Positions 1 to 6,067 of a stretch of DNA of 6,364 bases are shown piece by piece. Origin of the DNA: Aldehydirespirator sp965204875 (GTDB lineage Bacteria; Actinomycetota; Acidimicrobiia; Acidimicrobiales; Aldehydirespiratoraceae); NCBI GenBank assembly GCA_965204875.1, contig CBDBFM010000001.1, positions 1 to 6,364 of the forward strand. Direction: 5' to 3'. The position numbers and the translations under genes are program-made. A model generated the notes under the pieces. It ran no database searches. It was not told the origin of the DNA and worked only from the letters and a program-made list of their open reading frames with translations. Numbering within the stretch: the stretch's first letter is position 1; each line of letters opens with the position of its first letter.

Positions 1-2658
1 GGGACCGAGGCCACCGGCACCATCACCAACGACGATGCGGCGCCGGTGCTGGCCGACCTCGCCAACGTGCCCGCAAAGGTCGGCGAGGAGGTGGTGGTCA
101 CGGCGGCGGCCACCGACGCCGACGGCGACACGGTCCGCTACGCATGGACCCGCAAGGCGGGCCAGACGACCCCGGCGCTGCCCGATGGCACCGGCCTCGG
201 CGCGGCGCGTCTCGCCTTCACGCCCACCCGGGCCGGCACCTACACCATGACCGTGACCGCGAGCGACGGCCACGGCAACCACGACCGCACGACGGTGGCC
301 ATCCGGGTCGGCGACGGGTCGTCGCCCCAGTCGCCCGACCCCACCGACGGCGGGGCGCCGCCTCTGCCGCCCGACCCCACCGACGACACACGCACGCCCC
401 AGCCCCTCGGGTCCGTGAGCGCCAGGCGGGCGAATCCGTCCGCCTGCCCGCCCGGCACCCTCGCCACCCATCCCTCCCTCGGGTTCAGATGCGTCGGAAG
501 GAAGAAGTTCCTCAACAAGGTGGAGCAATGGTCGCGCGAGTACCGCGACGCGCCGGGCTTCCGGAACCAGTGGGGTCTGGGGGCCATCAACGCCGACCGC
601 GCCTACGCCCATCTGCGCCTCCTCGAGGGGGCCGATGTGAGGCCCGGGGAAGGCGTCACCATCGGCTTTGTCGACACCGGCATCGATACGGAGCATCCCG
701 CCTTCCGAAACATCGACGTCACCGAGAAGTTCCTGGACGGAGCGACAGACGAGACCGGCGACAGAAGAGATTCACACGGAAACGCCGTCGCCAGCGTTGC
801 GGTCAGCGATCGGACATCCCACTCCTATGCCCATCACGGAGTGGCCTGGGGCGCCGATATCGCCATGTTCGCCATACCTCTGGGCAGCGACGACGGCGTC
901 TACAGACCCACATCGCTTGCGGAATTGAGCCGCAGGGACCAGCAGCAGTCCGAACTGTTCAAGGCCGTCTTCAGGAAAGGAATCGACATCCTGAACCTGA
1001 GCATCGGCATGGATGGCAATATCGAAGATTACAGTGAAGAGCAGTTGCGCAAGAGCTACGGCAGGACCATCGCCGTCCTTGCGCAGAAAGACGCCCGGGA
1101 GAAGACGATCATCGTCTGGGGCGCAGCCAACAACGAGGGAACCCGTTGCGACGTGAAGCAGGTCGGGGCCAACCGGTGCGGCGACGGCGGGACCAAGGCT
1201 TCTTCCCCCCAGTTCCGGGCCGCTCTGCCCGCTCGCATCGAGGAGCTGCGCGGCCACTTCGTTGCAGTCGCCGCCGTGCAGAGGCAGGGCGGCTCCATCG
1301 CGGGCTTTTCCAACCGCTGCGGCATCGCTGCCGACTACTGCATCTCCGCGCCGGGCACGGAGATCCGAGTCGCCTATTTCGGACCTGGAGATGGCGTTCT
1401 TCGAGCATGGAGGCTCAGCAGGGGAACATCCATGGCCACGCCGATGGTCAGCGGGGGGCTGGCCGTCATGAAGCATCTCTTCCGGGGCCAGCTCTCCAAC
1501 TCCGCTCTGGTCTCCCGCCTGTTCGCCACCGCCAACAAGACGGGCATCTACGCCGACCGCTCCATCTACGGACAGGGCCTCATGGACCTCGGCGCCGCCA
1601 CCAACCCCTGGGGCGAGGTCGCCTTCATGGGCACCGGCCGCACCGTGGCCCAGCAGCGCGAAGGGACCGCCGCCGCCGACTCCGCCATCCGCCAGAGCGG
1701 AACCCTGGGCGACAGCTTCGCCCTCGCCCTCGCGCAGCGCGAGGTCGCCGCCTTCGACGCCCTGGGCGCGCCCTTCTGGCTCGCGGCCGGCGACCTCGTG
1801 CACTCGCTCCCCCACCGCTCCGCGACCGCCCGCCTCGACCGGCTGCTCGGCGACTCCGGCGACGACGACCGCCCCGACGACGACGCCTGGTGGCTGAACG
1901 TGCGCCCCGCCGACCGGGGCGGGGACTTCGGCCATCTCGCCCTCGCCGACGGCGCCGCCCGCTTCGACCTCGCCACCCCCCACGACTGGTCCACCGCCTT
2001 CTTCCACCGAAACGACGAGGGCGGGCGCCACCCCCTGTCGGGCTTCGCCGCGCAATGGCGCCCCGCCGACCTGCCGGCCGCCACCGTGCAGGCCGGCTGG
2101 CTCGCGGAGCCGGACTCCCTCCTCGGCAGCTCCGCCTCCGGGGCCTTCGGGCGGCTCGCCGGCAGCACCGCATTCCTCTCCGCCCGGCTGGAGGCGGACG
2201 GCCCCGCGGGATGGCGCCTGAGCGCGCAGGGTGAGCTCGGCGCGGTGAGCCCGGACTCCACCCGCGGACCGCTCATCCGCGAACTCTCCACCCTGAGCAC
2301 CAGCGCCTTTCGCCTCGCCGCCACCCGCGCCCTCTCGCGCGGGGGCGCCACCCTGCGCCTCGCCGTGGAGCAGCCGGTGCGCGTCACCGCGGGCGCGGCC
2401 TTCCTCGACCTGCCGACCGGGCGCACCGTCGAGGGACGGGTGGTGGGCGAGACCGTCGGCTTCGGCCTCGCCCCGAGCGGCCGACAACTGGACCTGAGCG
2501 CGCGGGTCGACTACCCCCTGACCATCAGCGGCCTGACCACCAACGGCCTGACCAGCGGCGCGCTGGCCCTGGAGTCCATCTGGAGCCGGCAGCCCGGCCA
2601 CCGGGCGGATGCGCCGTCGGAATGGACCATCCTGGCGGGATGGGGAATGCGGTTCTGA
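1..2658 (+). CDS. S8 (subtilisin-type) serine protease autotransporter, 5' end missing
   Basis: The frame is open from base 1 (885 codons visible), so the true start lies upstream; the GTG at 46 is internal. Residues 1-12 (GTEATGTITNDD) look like the last strand of a Calx-beta domain. Residues 15-105 form an Ig/PKD or cadherin-like fold (TDADGD, GTYTMTVTASDGHGN). Residues 106-140 are a Pro/Asp linker with PDPTD twice. Residues ~194-536 are a peptidase S8 domain: Asp225 in FVDTGID, His259 in DSHGN, oxyanion-hole Asn378 in AANNEG, Ser477 in GTSMATP. Six cysteines lie in three close pairs (149/164, 383/393, 440/447), plausibly disulfides. SNRCGIAADYC is, from memory, typical of autotransporter-type subtilases. 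The remaining ~340 residues are Ala/Asp/Leu-rich with alternating strands and end in GWGMRF, as outer-membrane barrels do. Inferred role: a surface-anchored or self-released protease. Codon use in the protease part differs from both flanks. The fold of the barrel is the least certain point. Confidence 0.9.
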   Translation, partial: GTEATGTITNDDAAPVLADLANVPAKVGEEVVVTAAATDADGDTVRYAWTRKAGQTTPALPDGTGLGAARLAFTPTRAGTYTMTVTASDGHGNHDRTTVAIRVGDGSSPQSPDPTDGGAPPLPPDPTDDTRTPQPLGSVSARRANPSACPPGTLATHPSLGFRCVGRKKFLNKVEQWSREYRDAPGFRNQWGLGAINADRAYAHLRLLEGADVRPGEGVTIGFVDTGIDTEHPAFRNIDVTEKFLDGATDETGDRRDSHGNAVASVAVSDRTSHSYAHHGVAWGADIAMFAIPLGSDDGVYRPTSLAELSRRDQQQSELFKAVFRKGIDILNLSIGMDGNIEDYSEEQLRKSYGRTIAVLAQKDAREKTIIVWGAANNEGTRCDVKQVGANRCGDGGTKASSPQFRAALPARIEELRGHFVAVAAVQRQGGSIAGFSNRCGIAADYCISAPGTEIRVAYFGPGDGVLRAWRLSRGTSMATPMVSGGLAVMKHLFRGQLSNSALVSRLFATANKTGIYADRSIYGQGLMDLGAATNPWGEVAFMGTGRTVAQQREGTAAADSAIRQSGTLGDSFALALAQREVAAFDALGAPFWLAAGDLVHSLPHRSATARLDRLLGDSGDDDRPDDDAWWLNVRPADRGGDFGHLALADGAARFDLATPHDWSTAFFHRNDEGGRHPLSGFAAQWRPADLPAATVQAGWLAEPDSLLGSSASGAFGRLAGSTAFLSARLEADGPAGWRLSAQGELGAVSPDSTRGPLIRELSTLSTSAFRLAATRALSRGGATLRLAVEQPVRVTAGAAFLDLPTGRTVEGRVVGETVGFGLAPSGRQLDLSARVDYPLTISGLTTNGLTSGALALESIWSRQPGHRADAPSEWTILAGWGMRF

Positions 2659-2723
2659 GGCGGGCGAAGGCGGCCTTTTGAAGATGATAGGGGCGCGGCC
2701 TCCGGGGCCCCTCCCCTCCAGCG

Positions 2724-2837
2724 ATTCCCGCCAGCGCCCGGAGAGAGGCCGTACCGTGGTGGAATTGTGGTGCGATTTCGACCTTCAGGGCGTCGAGTCG
2801 AGGGGATTGCGGGGGCCTGTTCCCGCCTGGCGGGAAT
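2724..2837. repeat. 11-base inverted repeat pair, ATTCCCGCCAG
   Basis: ATTCCCGCCAG at 2724-2734 recurs in reverse orientation at 2827-2837, where it forms one arm of the 17-base palindrome. The match extends to 13 of 14 bases including the preceding GC. The left copy lacks its own palindromic partner. The pair may be a decayed interspersed palindrome of the REP type, or an alternative stem. Confidence 0.35.
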
Positions 2838-2851
2838 GGCTGCCTCCCCTC
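2800..2851. terminator. Nested stem structure between convergent genes, possible bidirectional terminator
   Basis: The core is the 17-base palindrome TTCCCGCC-T-GGCGGGAA (2820-2836). It is enclosed by a second pairing, GAGGGGA (2800-2806) with TCCCCTC (2845-2851). It sits about midway between the stop of the protease gene (2658) and that of the FN3-barrel gene (2915), where both transcripts should end. No T-run follows on either strand, so intrinsic termination is uncertain; it may instead protect mRNA ends. Confidence 0.35.
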
Positions 2852-2914
2852 AAGCCTGAGCGCCGCCCGACCCTCCGGCCCTGACCATCCCGTCCCGTCG
2901 TGGCCGGCGCGGCC

Positions 2915-4909
2915 TCACCAGCGCAGCGCGCCGCGCAGCATGAGGCTGTCCTCGGCCGCGCCCGGCCGGCTCGTGGCCTTGACCCCGAGCCGGAGCTCGT
3001 CGCCCAGGTGGTAGCGCATGCCGAGCCGGACGGCCCGGTCGCCTTCCTCCACCAGGGAAAGCCCGGCATACGGGGTGAGCAGCGACCTCGGCAAGAAGGT
3101 CCCGCCGAGACCGATGCCGTGGCCGACCTCGGCGTCCAGGCGGCTTGTGGTGCGGGCCGAAGCCGGAGCCGACCCCGGCGCACGGTCGAACAGGCGCCAG
3201 AGCCCACTCTCGGTCCCGCCCCGCGAGGGCGCGAGCGTGAGGAAGGTCCCCCGCCCGTCGATTCCGGGGTCGAGGCGCACCCGCGCGCTCACGCCCCATT
3301 CGTCCCGGTCCGCTTCATGCGCCGCCAGCAGGCGGGTGCGCGCCTCCGCCGTCAGCCTCGCCCCCGGGTCGCGCCAGGTGAGGCTCGCCCCGGCCTCGAC
3401 GCCGGAGCCCTCCGCGGCATCGCCGCCGTCGTGGCGCAGCCCCGCCTCCAGCGCCGGCGTCAGCGTCGCGCTGTCCTCGAGGGCGCGCTCGTGCGAGCCT
3501 TCCAGCGCCAGGCGCAGCCGGTGCGTATCCACGGACAGGGCCGCCAGGCCGTCCCCGGCATCCGTCTCCGCCCGGGCGAGCGACCCCTCGCCCTTCAGCG
3601 CAAGCCACGTCATCCCGCCCGCGAACAGCTCCGGATCCTCGACCAGCATCCCGCGTCCGCCGAGCGCGGCGCTCGCCACCGTCAGGTCCTGGGAGCGCGA
3701 CCGGGCATCCTCTTCCTCGACCCGCATCTCGCCCCGGCCATAGCCGGCGCTCGCCCACAGGCTCAGGCCCTCCGCGGGCAGCCATGCCGCATAGGGGTGC
3801 ACCGAAGTGAGCTCGGCCTCGTAGACGCTCTTCGTCCCGTCGCCGGTCCCGGCGTCGAACTCGCCCTCGGACCGGGACACCGACGCGCCGGCCACCAGGT
3901 CGCGGCCGAGGCGCATGTCCGCCCCCAGATGCGCCGACCACAGCCCGCCGCCGTCCCAGGAGTCGCTGTCCTCGGAGCCGGAGAACGACACCCGGCCTCC
4001 CCGGCCCCACACCGCCACCGGCGCGGGGAGGGCGCCCTCCCCGCCGGTGGCGGAAGCGCCGAGCGGCAGGGTGAACGCCGCCCCGTCCAGGACCTCGGAC
4101 AGGCTCGGACCGGGCTGCTCCAGGGGCCGCAGGCCGTCCGGCCCTTCCGCGGTGCGAGCCGCCGGCAGCGCCCCCAGACGCAGCGCCCCCCCGGCCGCGC
4201 CGCCGGCGGCCGCCGCCTCGATGCGGCCCGTGACCGCCCCCAGGGCCTGCGACCCAATCGCCGCCAGCACCGCGGCGTTGCCCCGGTCCGCCCGCGCGAG
4301 AGCCCCCGACGGACCGTCGTCCGGCGTGCCGCCGCCACCGCCGGAAGCGGCCATCGGTGTCGCCGTCGCCTCGCCGGAGGCCGCGCCGTTGCCGTCGGCG
4401 TTCACCGCGCGCACCTGGAAGCGATAGGCGGTCCCGTTGGACAGGCCCGTCACCGTGTGGCTTGTGGTGCCCGCGCCGGAGCCGGAGATGTCGGCCCAGG
4501 ACGCGCCCTGCCAGCCCGAGGCCCTGGAGGTGTGCCGCACCTGCCACCGGGCGGCGATGATGTCGTTCGGGCTGCCCCAGGAGAGCGTCACCCGTCCCGC
4601 GCCGGCCGTGGCGGTCACGCCCGTCGGCCCGGAAGACTGCGCCGGCGCGGGCGGTGGCGCGACGACGACGGTCAGCGCCAGCAGGAGGACGGCGGCGAGT
4701 GCGGCGCTCGGGCGGCGGGCGGCTCTCCGGAGGGCGCTCACCGGCTCAGCCCCCGCGTCCGGATTCCTGCGGGGTGGAGGGAGTGCGAGGGGGAGGGAGC
4801 TTGCGGGGAGAAAGGGAGGAAGAATGCGCGGGCGCGCCGGGCCGGAGCCGTCCCGACCGGACAGCCGCCACAGGCCGTGCGTCGCGGCGTTGCTTGCGGT
4901 CATCGTCAT
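2915..4909 (-). CDS. Exported fibronectin type III domain protein with C-terminal autotransporter-like beta-barrel
   Basis: With the ATG at 4909 the product has 664 residues. Residues 57-90 are a classical signal peptide (basic RRAARRP, hydrophobic core AALAAVLLLALTVVV, cleavage near APA-Q). An FN3 domain follows at ~94-185 (VTLSW, WQVRHT, TTSHTVTGLSNGTAYRFQVRAVNADGNG), then a Gly-rich linker with SGGGGGTPDDG. The last ~400 residues alternate polar and hydrophobic positions (WSAHLGADMRLGRDLVAGASV; YAAWLPAEGLSLWASAGYGRGEM) and end in LRGALRW, as expected for an outer-membrane barrel. Inferred role: a surface adhesin or binding protein; no enzymatic motif is visible. Start choice: ATG 4909 has AGGGGGG 8 nt upstream, but it leaves 56 residues before the signal peptide. 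GTG at 4741 would place the signal peptide at the very N-terminus (608 residues) and the mature protein would be the same. The gene converges on the protease gene. Confidence 0.88.
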   Translation of the reverse strand: MTMTASNAATHGLWRLSGRDGSGPARPRILPPFLPASSLPLALPPPRRNPDAGAEPVSALRRAARRPSAALAAVLLLALTVVVAPPPAPAQSSGPTGVTATAGAGRVTLSWGSPNDIIAARWQVRHTSRASGWQGASWADISGSGAGTTSHTVTGLSNGTAYRFQVRAVNADGNGAASGEATATPMAASGGGGGTPDDGPSGALARADRGNAAVLAAIGSQALGAVTGRIEAAAAGGAAGGALRLGALPAARTAEGPDGLRPLEQPGPSLSEVLDGAAFTLPLGASATGGEGALPAPVAVWGRGGRVSFSGSEDSDSWDGGGLWSAHLGADMRLGRDLVAGASVSRSEGEFDAGTGDGTKSVYEAELTSVHPYAAWLPAEGLSLWASAGYGRGEMRVEEEDARSRSQDLTVASAALGGRGMLVEDPELFAGGMTWLALKGEGSLARAETDAGDGLAALSVDTHRLRLALEGSHERALEDSATLTPALEAGLRHDGGDAAEGSGVEAGASLTWRDPGARLTAEARTRLLAAHEADRDEWGVSARVRLDPGIDGRGTFLTLAPSRGGTESGLWRLFDRAPGSAPASARTTSRLDAEVGHGIGLGGTFLPRSLLTPYAGLSLVEEGDRAVRLGMRYHLGDELRLGVKATSRPGAAEDSLMLRGALRW

Positions 4910-4917
4910 GAACCCAT

Positions 4918-4924
4918 CCCCCCT
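4918..4924 (-). promoter_or_regulatory. Purine-rich ribosome binding site for the FN3-barrel gene
   Basis: Read on the minus strand this is AGGGGGG, with an 8-nt gap to the ATG at 4909. It is G-rich and not a textbook AGGAGG, but it is the best placed site among the candidate starts. The rival GTG at 4741 has only a run of Gs in GCGGGGGCTGAGCCG before it. This supports the longer start but does not settle it. Confidence 0.4.
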
Positions 4925-5010
4925 GGACCGAATGCCCCCCGCCTGCCGACGTACCATACCACGTATGCGGTTCCCTACTTTCTCGCTGCCTGCAATGACC
5001 AGATGAGTAC

Positions 5011-5026
5011 GCGCTCGGGAGAGCGC
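5011..5026. repeat. Small perfect stem-loop beside the repeat array
   Basis: GCGCTC, loop GGGA, GAGCGC: a 6-bp all-matched stem with a 4-nt loop, 8 bases from the first 23-bp repeat. It has no T-run on either side, so it is not a clear intrinsic terminator. It could be part of the mobile-element end or chance in GC-rich DNA. Confidence 0.35.
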
Positions 5027-5034
5027 GGCTGCGA

Positions 5035-5137
5035 TGGAATCGGTGATCACCAAGCTCTGGAATGACTGATCACTTTGGAATGGAATCGGTGATCACTTTG
5101 CCGTGGAATGAGTGATCACTTTGCTCTGGAATCCGCA
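5035..5137. mobile_element. 23-bp tandem repeat array, probable solitary IS21-type insertion sequence end
   Basis: Four units start at 5035, 5058, 5081 and 5104, and a truncated fifth (TGGAATCCGCA) runs 5127-5137. Each unit reads TGGAAT, three variable bases, TGATCAC, then mostly TTTG and three variable bases. The TGATCAC cores lie at 5044, 5067, 5090 and 5113, exactly 23 bp apart. The variable triplets alternate CGG, GAC, CGG, GAG, which suggests an older 46-bp pair. From memory, IS21-family ends carry such repeated transposase-binding sites and finish in GGAATnCGCA-type sequence; on that reading the outer tip is the CA at 5136-5137. No istA/istB-like gene is present, so this would be a remnant or solo end. 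Plasmid-type iterons are the main alternative, but no replication gene is seen. Confidence 0.6.
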
Positions 5138-5200
5138 CTGATGGCCGCCGGTTCGAGCGCGGCGTGAACAACGCGGCCTTTCGGACGTACACCCGGCCGT

Positions 5201-5233
5201 CGGCTCGCGGTTGAATCTCCGTCGAGCGAGCCG
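5201..5233. promoter_or_regulatory. Inverted repeat around the -35 box, candidate antitoxin operator
   Basis: CGGCTCGC (5201-5208) and GCGAGCCG (5226-5233) are perfect 8-bp inverted arms separated by 17 bp. The -35 box (5211-5216) lies between the arms, and the right arm touches the first base of the -10 box. A ribbon-helix-helix dimer bound here would block RNA polymerase, which fits the autorepression usual for type II toxin-antitoxin operons. Binding is inferred; the repeat itself is seen. Confidence 0.55.
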
Positions 5234-5239
5234 TATATT
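5211..5239 (+). promoter_or_regulatory. Sigma70-type promoter of the toxin-antitoxin operon
   Basis: The -35 box TTGAAT (5211-5216) and -10 box TATATT (5234-5239) are separated by the ideal 17 bp. Both match the TTGACA/TATAAT consensus closely, and the AT-rich patch stands out in very GC-rich DNA. Transcription would begin near 5246 and leave a leader of about 29 nt before the antitoxin ATG. Confidence 0.75.
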
Positions 5240-5274
5240 TATCTCCATTCTGTACGTCTCCCGGGGCGACCGCC

Positions 5275-5514
5275 ATGCAGACCAAGCTGACGCTCAGGCT
5301 GGAAGATCGGCTCATACGGGATGCCAAGCACTACGCCCGGCAGTCCGGCAAGTCCCTCTCGCAGATGGTCGCCGAGTACTTCTCCGCCGTCACCTCGCCG
5401 GATGCGGCGCGGGGCGAGCTGACGCCGGCCGTCTCGAGGTTGAAGGGTGCGCTTGCCGGGACGGGCGTCGGTCGGGAGGATTACCGGAGGTACCTGGAAG
5501 GGAAGCACCTGTGA
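5275..5514 (+). CDS. Ribbon-helix-helix antitoxin, DUF6364-like
   Basis: The product has 79 residues. The N-terminus (KLTLRLEDRLIRDAKHYARQ, then GKSLSQMVAEYF) shows the beta-strand, helix, turn, helix pattern of a ribbon-helix-helix DNA-binding domain (~3-38). The C-terminal part (VSRLKGALAGTGVGREDYRRYLEGK, ~53-77) fits the toxin-binding tail of this antitoxin type, with the LKG and K-rich end I associate with DUF6364 proteins. It should dimerise, bind the operator around its own promoter and neutralise the PIN toxin encoded next. Its stop overlaps the toxin start (GTGA), so the two are translationally coupled. The ATG at 5275 is chosen because it begins just before the strand and sits ~29 nt after the predicted transcription start. 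Its ribosome site (GGGGCGA) is weak. Family assignment is from memory and a profile search would settle it. Confidence 0.85.
   Translation: MQTKLTLRLEDRLIRDAKHYARQSGKSLSQMVAEYFSAVTSPDAARGELTPAVSRLKGALAGTGVGREDYRRYLEGKHL
5496..5503 (+). promoter_or_regulatory. Ribosome binding site deciding the toxin start
   Basis: GGAAGGGA lies 7 nt before the GTG at 5511, inside the end of the antitoxin gene. This spacing favours GTG 5511 over the in-frame GTG 5517 and ATG 5520 and gives the GTGA overlap typical of coupled toxin-antitoxin pairs. Confidence 0.55.
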
Positions 5515-5942
5515 AGGTGATGTTCGACACGAACGTCATCCTCGACGTCCTTCTCGAACGCCCGCCCTTCGCCGAGCCCGCCGCACACCTGCTGGCGCAG
5601 GCCGAGCGCGGCCAGATCCAGGGGTTCGCCTGCGCCATGTCCGTCACCACGATCTTCTACCTGACCCGCAAGTCCCTCGGACGGGCGGACGCGCACCGGC
5701 AGGTCGCGGAGCTGCTCTCCATTCTGGACGTCGCTCCGGTCAACCGTGCGGTGCTGGAGCGTGCGGTCCGGAGCGATATCGACGATTTCGAGGATGCGGT
5801 GATCGCGGAGTCCGCGCGGCAGGTGAATGCCCAGGTCATACTCACCCGCAACGAGAGGGACTTCGCGAGATCTCCGATCCCCGCTCACTCCCCGAGCTCG
5901 CTTCCCGCCCTTCTCGGACACTCCGCGACACCGGGGGCCTGA
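5511..5942 (+). CDS. PIN-domain toxin, VapC-like ribonuclease of a type II toxin-antitoxin pair
   Basis: The product has 143 residues. The PIN signature is clear: MFDTNVILDVLLER at the N-terminus (Asp6, Asn8), DIDDFEDAVIAESA in the middle (acidic residues 91, 92, 94 and 95) and ILTRNERDF near the end (Asn114, Asp117). PIN toxins are magnesium-dependent endoribonucleases that cut cytoplasmic RNA when their antitoxin is lost. The second conserved acid, often a Glu around residue 42-47, is not obvious: the segment reads AMSVTTIFYLTRKS. From memory that SxTxxxxxYxxRK pattern is normal in the PIN_3-type branch paired with DUF6364-like antitoxins, so the protein may still be active. The tail SPIPAHSPSSLPALL resembles the usual last helix region. 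It follows the antitoxin with a 4-nt overlap and no separate promoter is evident. The target RNA cannot be told. Confidence 0.88.
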   Translation: MKVMFDTNVILDVLLERPPFAEPAAHLLAQAERGQIQGFACAMSVTTIFYLTRKSLGRADAHRQVAELLSILDVAPVNRAVLERAVRSDIDDFEDAVIAESARQVNAQVILTRNERDFARSPIPAHSPSSLPALLGHSATPGA

Positions 5943-6067
5943 CCCGGGCCGGAGCGCGGCGCACAACCCCGCCGCACTGCGGTTTCAACCCCTCCCTGTC
6001 GTGTCCTTGCCCGGCCGTTTCCCTGGACAGGCTGGATATTGCCGACGAACCGCAAGATACTCTCCGC

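Larger units (their letters stand above)
5184..5258. repeat. Outer inverted repeat enclosing the toxin-antitoxin promoter
   Basis: GACGTACA (5184-5191) and TGTACGTC (5251-5258) are perfect 8-bp inverted arms. Their midpoint (5221) nearly coincides with that of the inner repeat (5217). They may be extra operator half-sites that allow a looped or cooperative complex. An 8-bp match over this distance could also be chance. Confidence 0.3.
4910..5274. other. 365-base gene-free gap between the FN3-barrel gene and the toxin-antitoxin operon
   Basis: From left to right it holds the leader of the minus-strand FN3 gene (4910-5010), which includes the small palindrome CATAC-CAC-GTATG at 4955-4967. A hairpin follows at 5011-5026, then the 23-bp repeat array at 5035-5137. 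About 60 bases at 5138-5200 show no gene; they hold only the left arm of an outer inverted repeat at 5184-5191. The toxin-antitoxin promoter and its inverted repeats come last. I found no clear sigma70 promoter for the FN3 gene. Long open frames that cross this gap do not resemble proteins. Confidence 0.6.

Noticed and set aside
772..2601. 609-codon open frame on the minus strand opposite the protease gene
   Set aside because: It is the antisense shadow of a high-GC3 gene: Gly/Ala/Val-rich, no recognisable domain, and fully overlapped by a plus-strand gene with catalytic motifs.
2609..2884. 91-codon open frame across the protease stop and the convergent gap
   Set aside because: It overlaps the end of the protease gene in another frame, has no ribosome site or recognisable motif, and covers the palindromic region.
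2900..5065. 721-codon open frame on the plus strand
   Set aside because: It is the antisense shadow of the FN3-barrel gene, Arg/Pro/Ala-rich with no domain, while the opposite strand has a signal peptide, FN3 and barrel features.
5035..5137. Reading the 23-bp repeats as a CRISPR array
   Set aside because: The repeats are contiguous with no unique spacers, so this is a tandem array, not a CRISPR.
5481..5966. 161-codon open frame on the minus strand across the toxin gene
   Set aside because: It is antisense to a clear PIN-domain toxin and shows no protein-like composition or motif.
5972..5985. CCGC-ACT-GCGG followed by TTT after the toxin gene, considered as a terminator
   Set aside because: A 4-bp stem with three Ts is too weak to call, and such stems are common by chance in DNA this GC-rich.
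6007..6040. TTGCCC ... GATATT as a promoter for the second FN3 gene
   Set aside because: The spacer would be about 22 bp, far from 17, and no better pair was found in 5943-6067.
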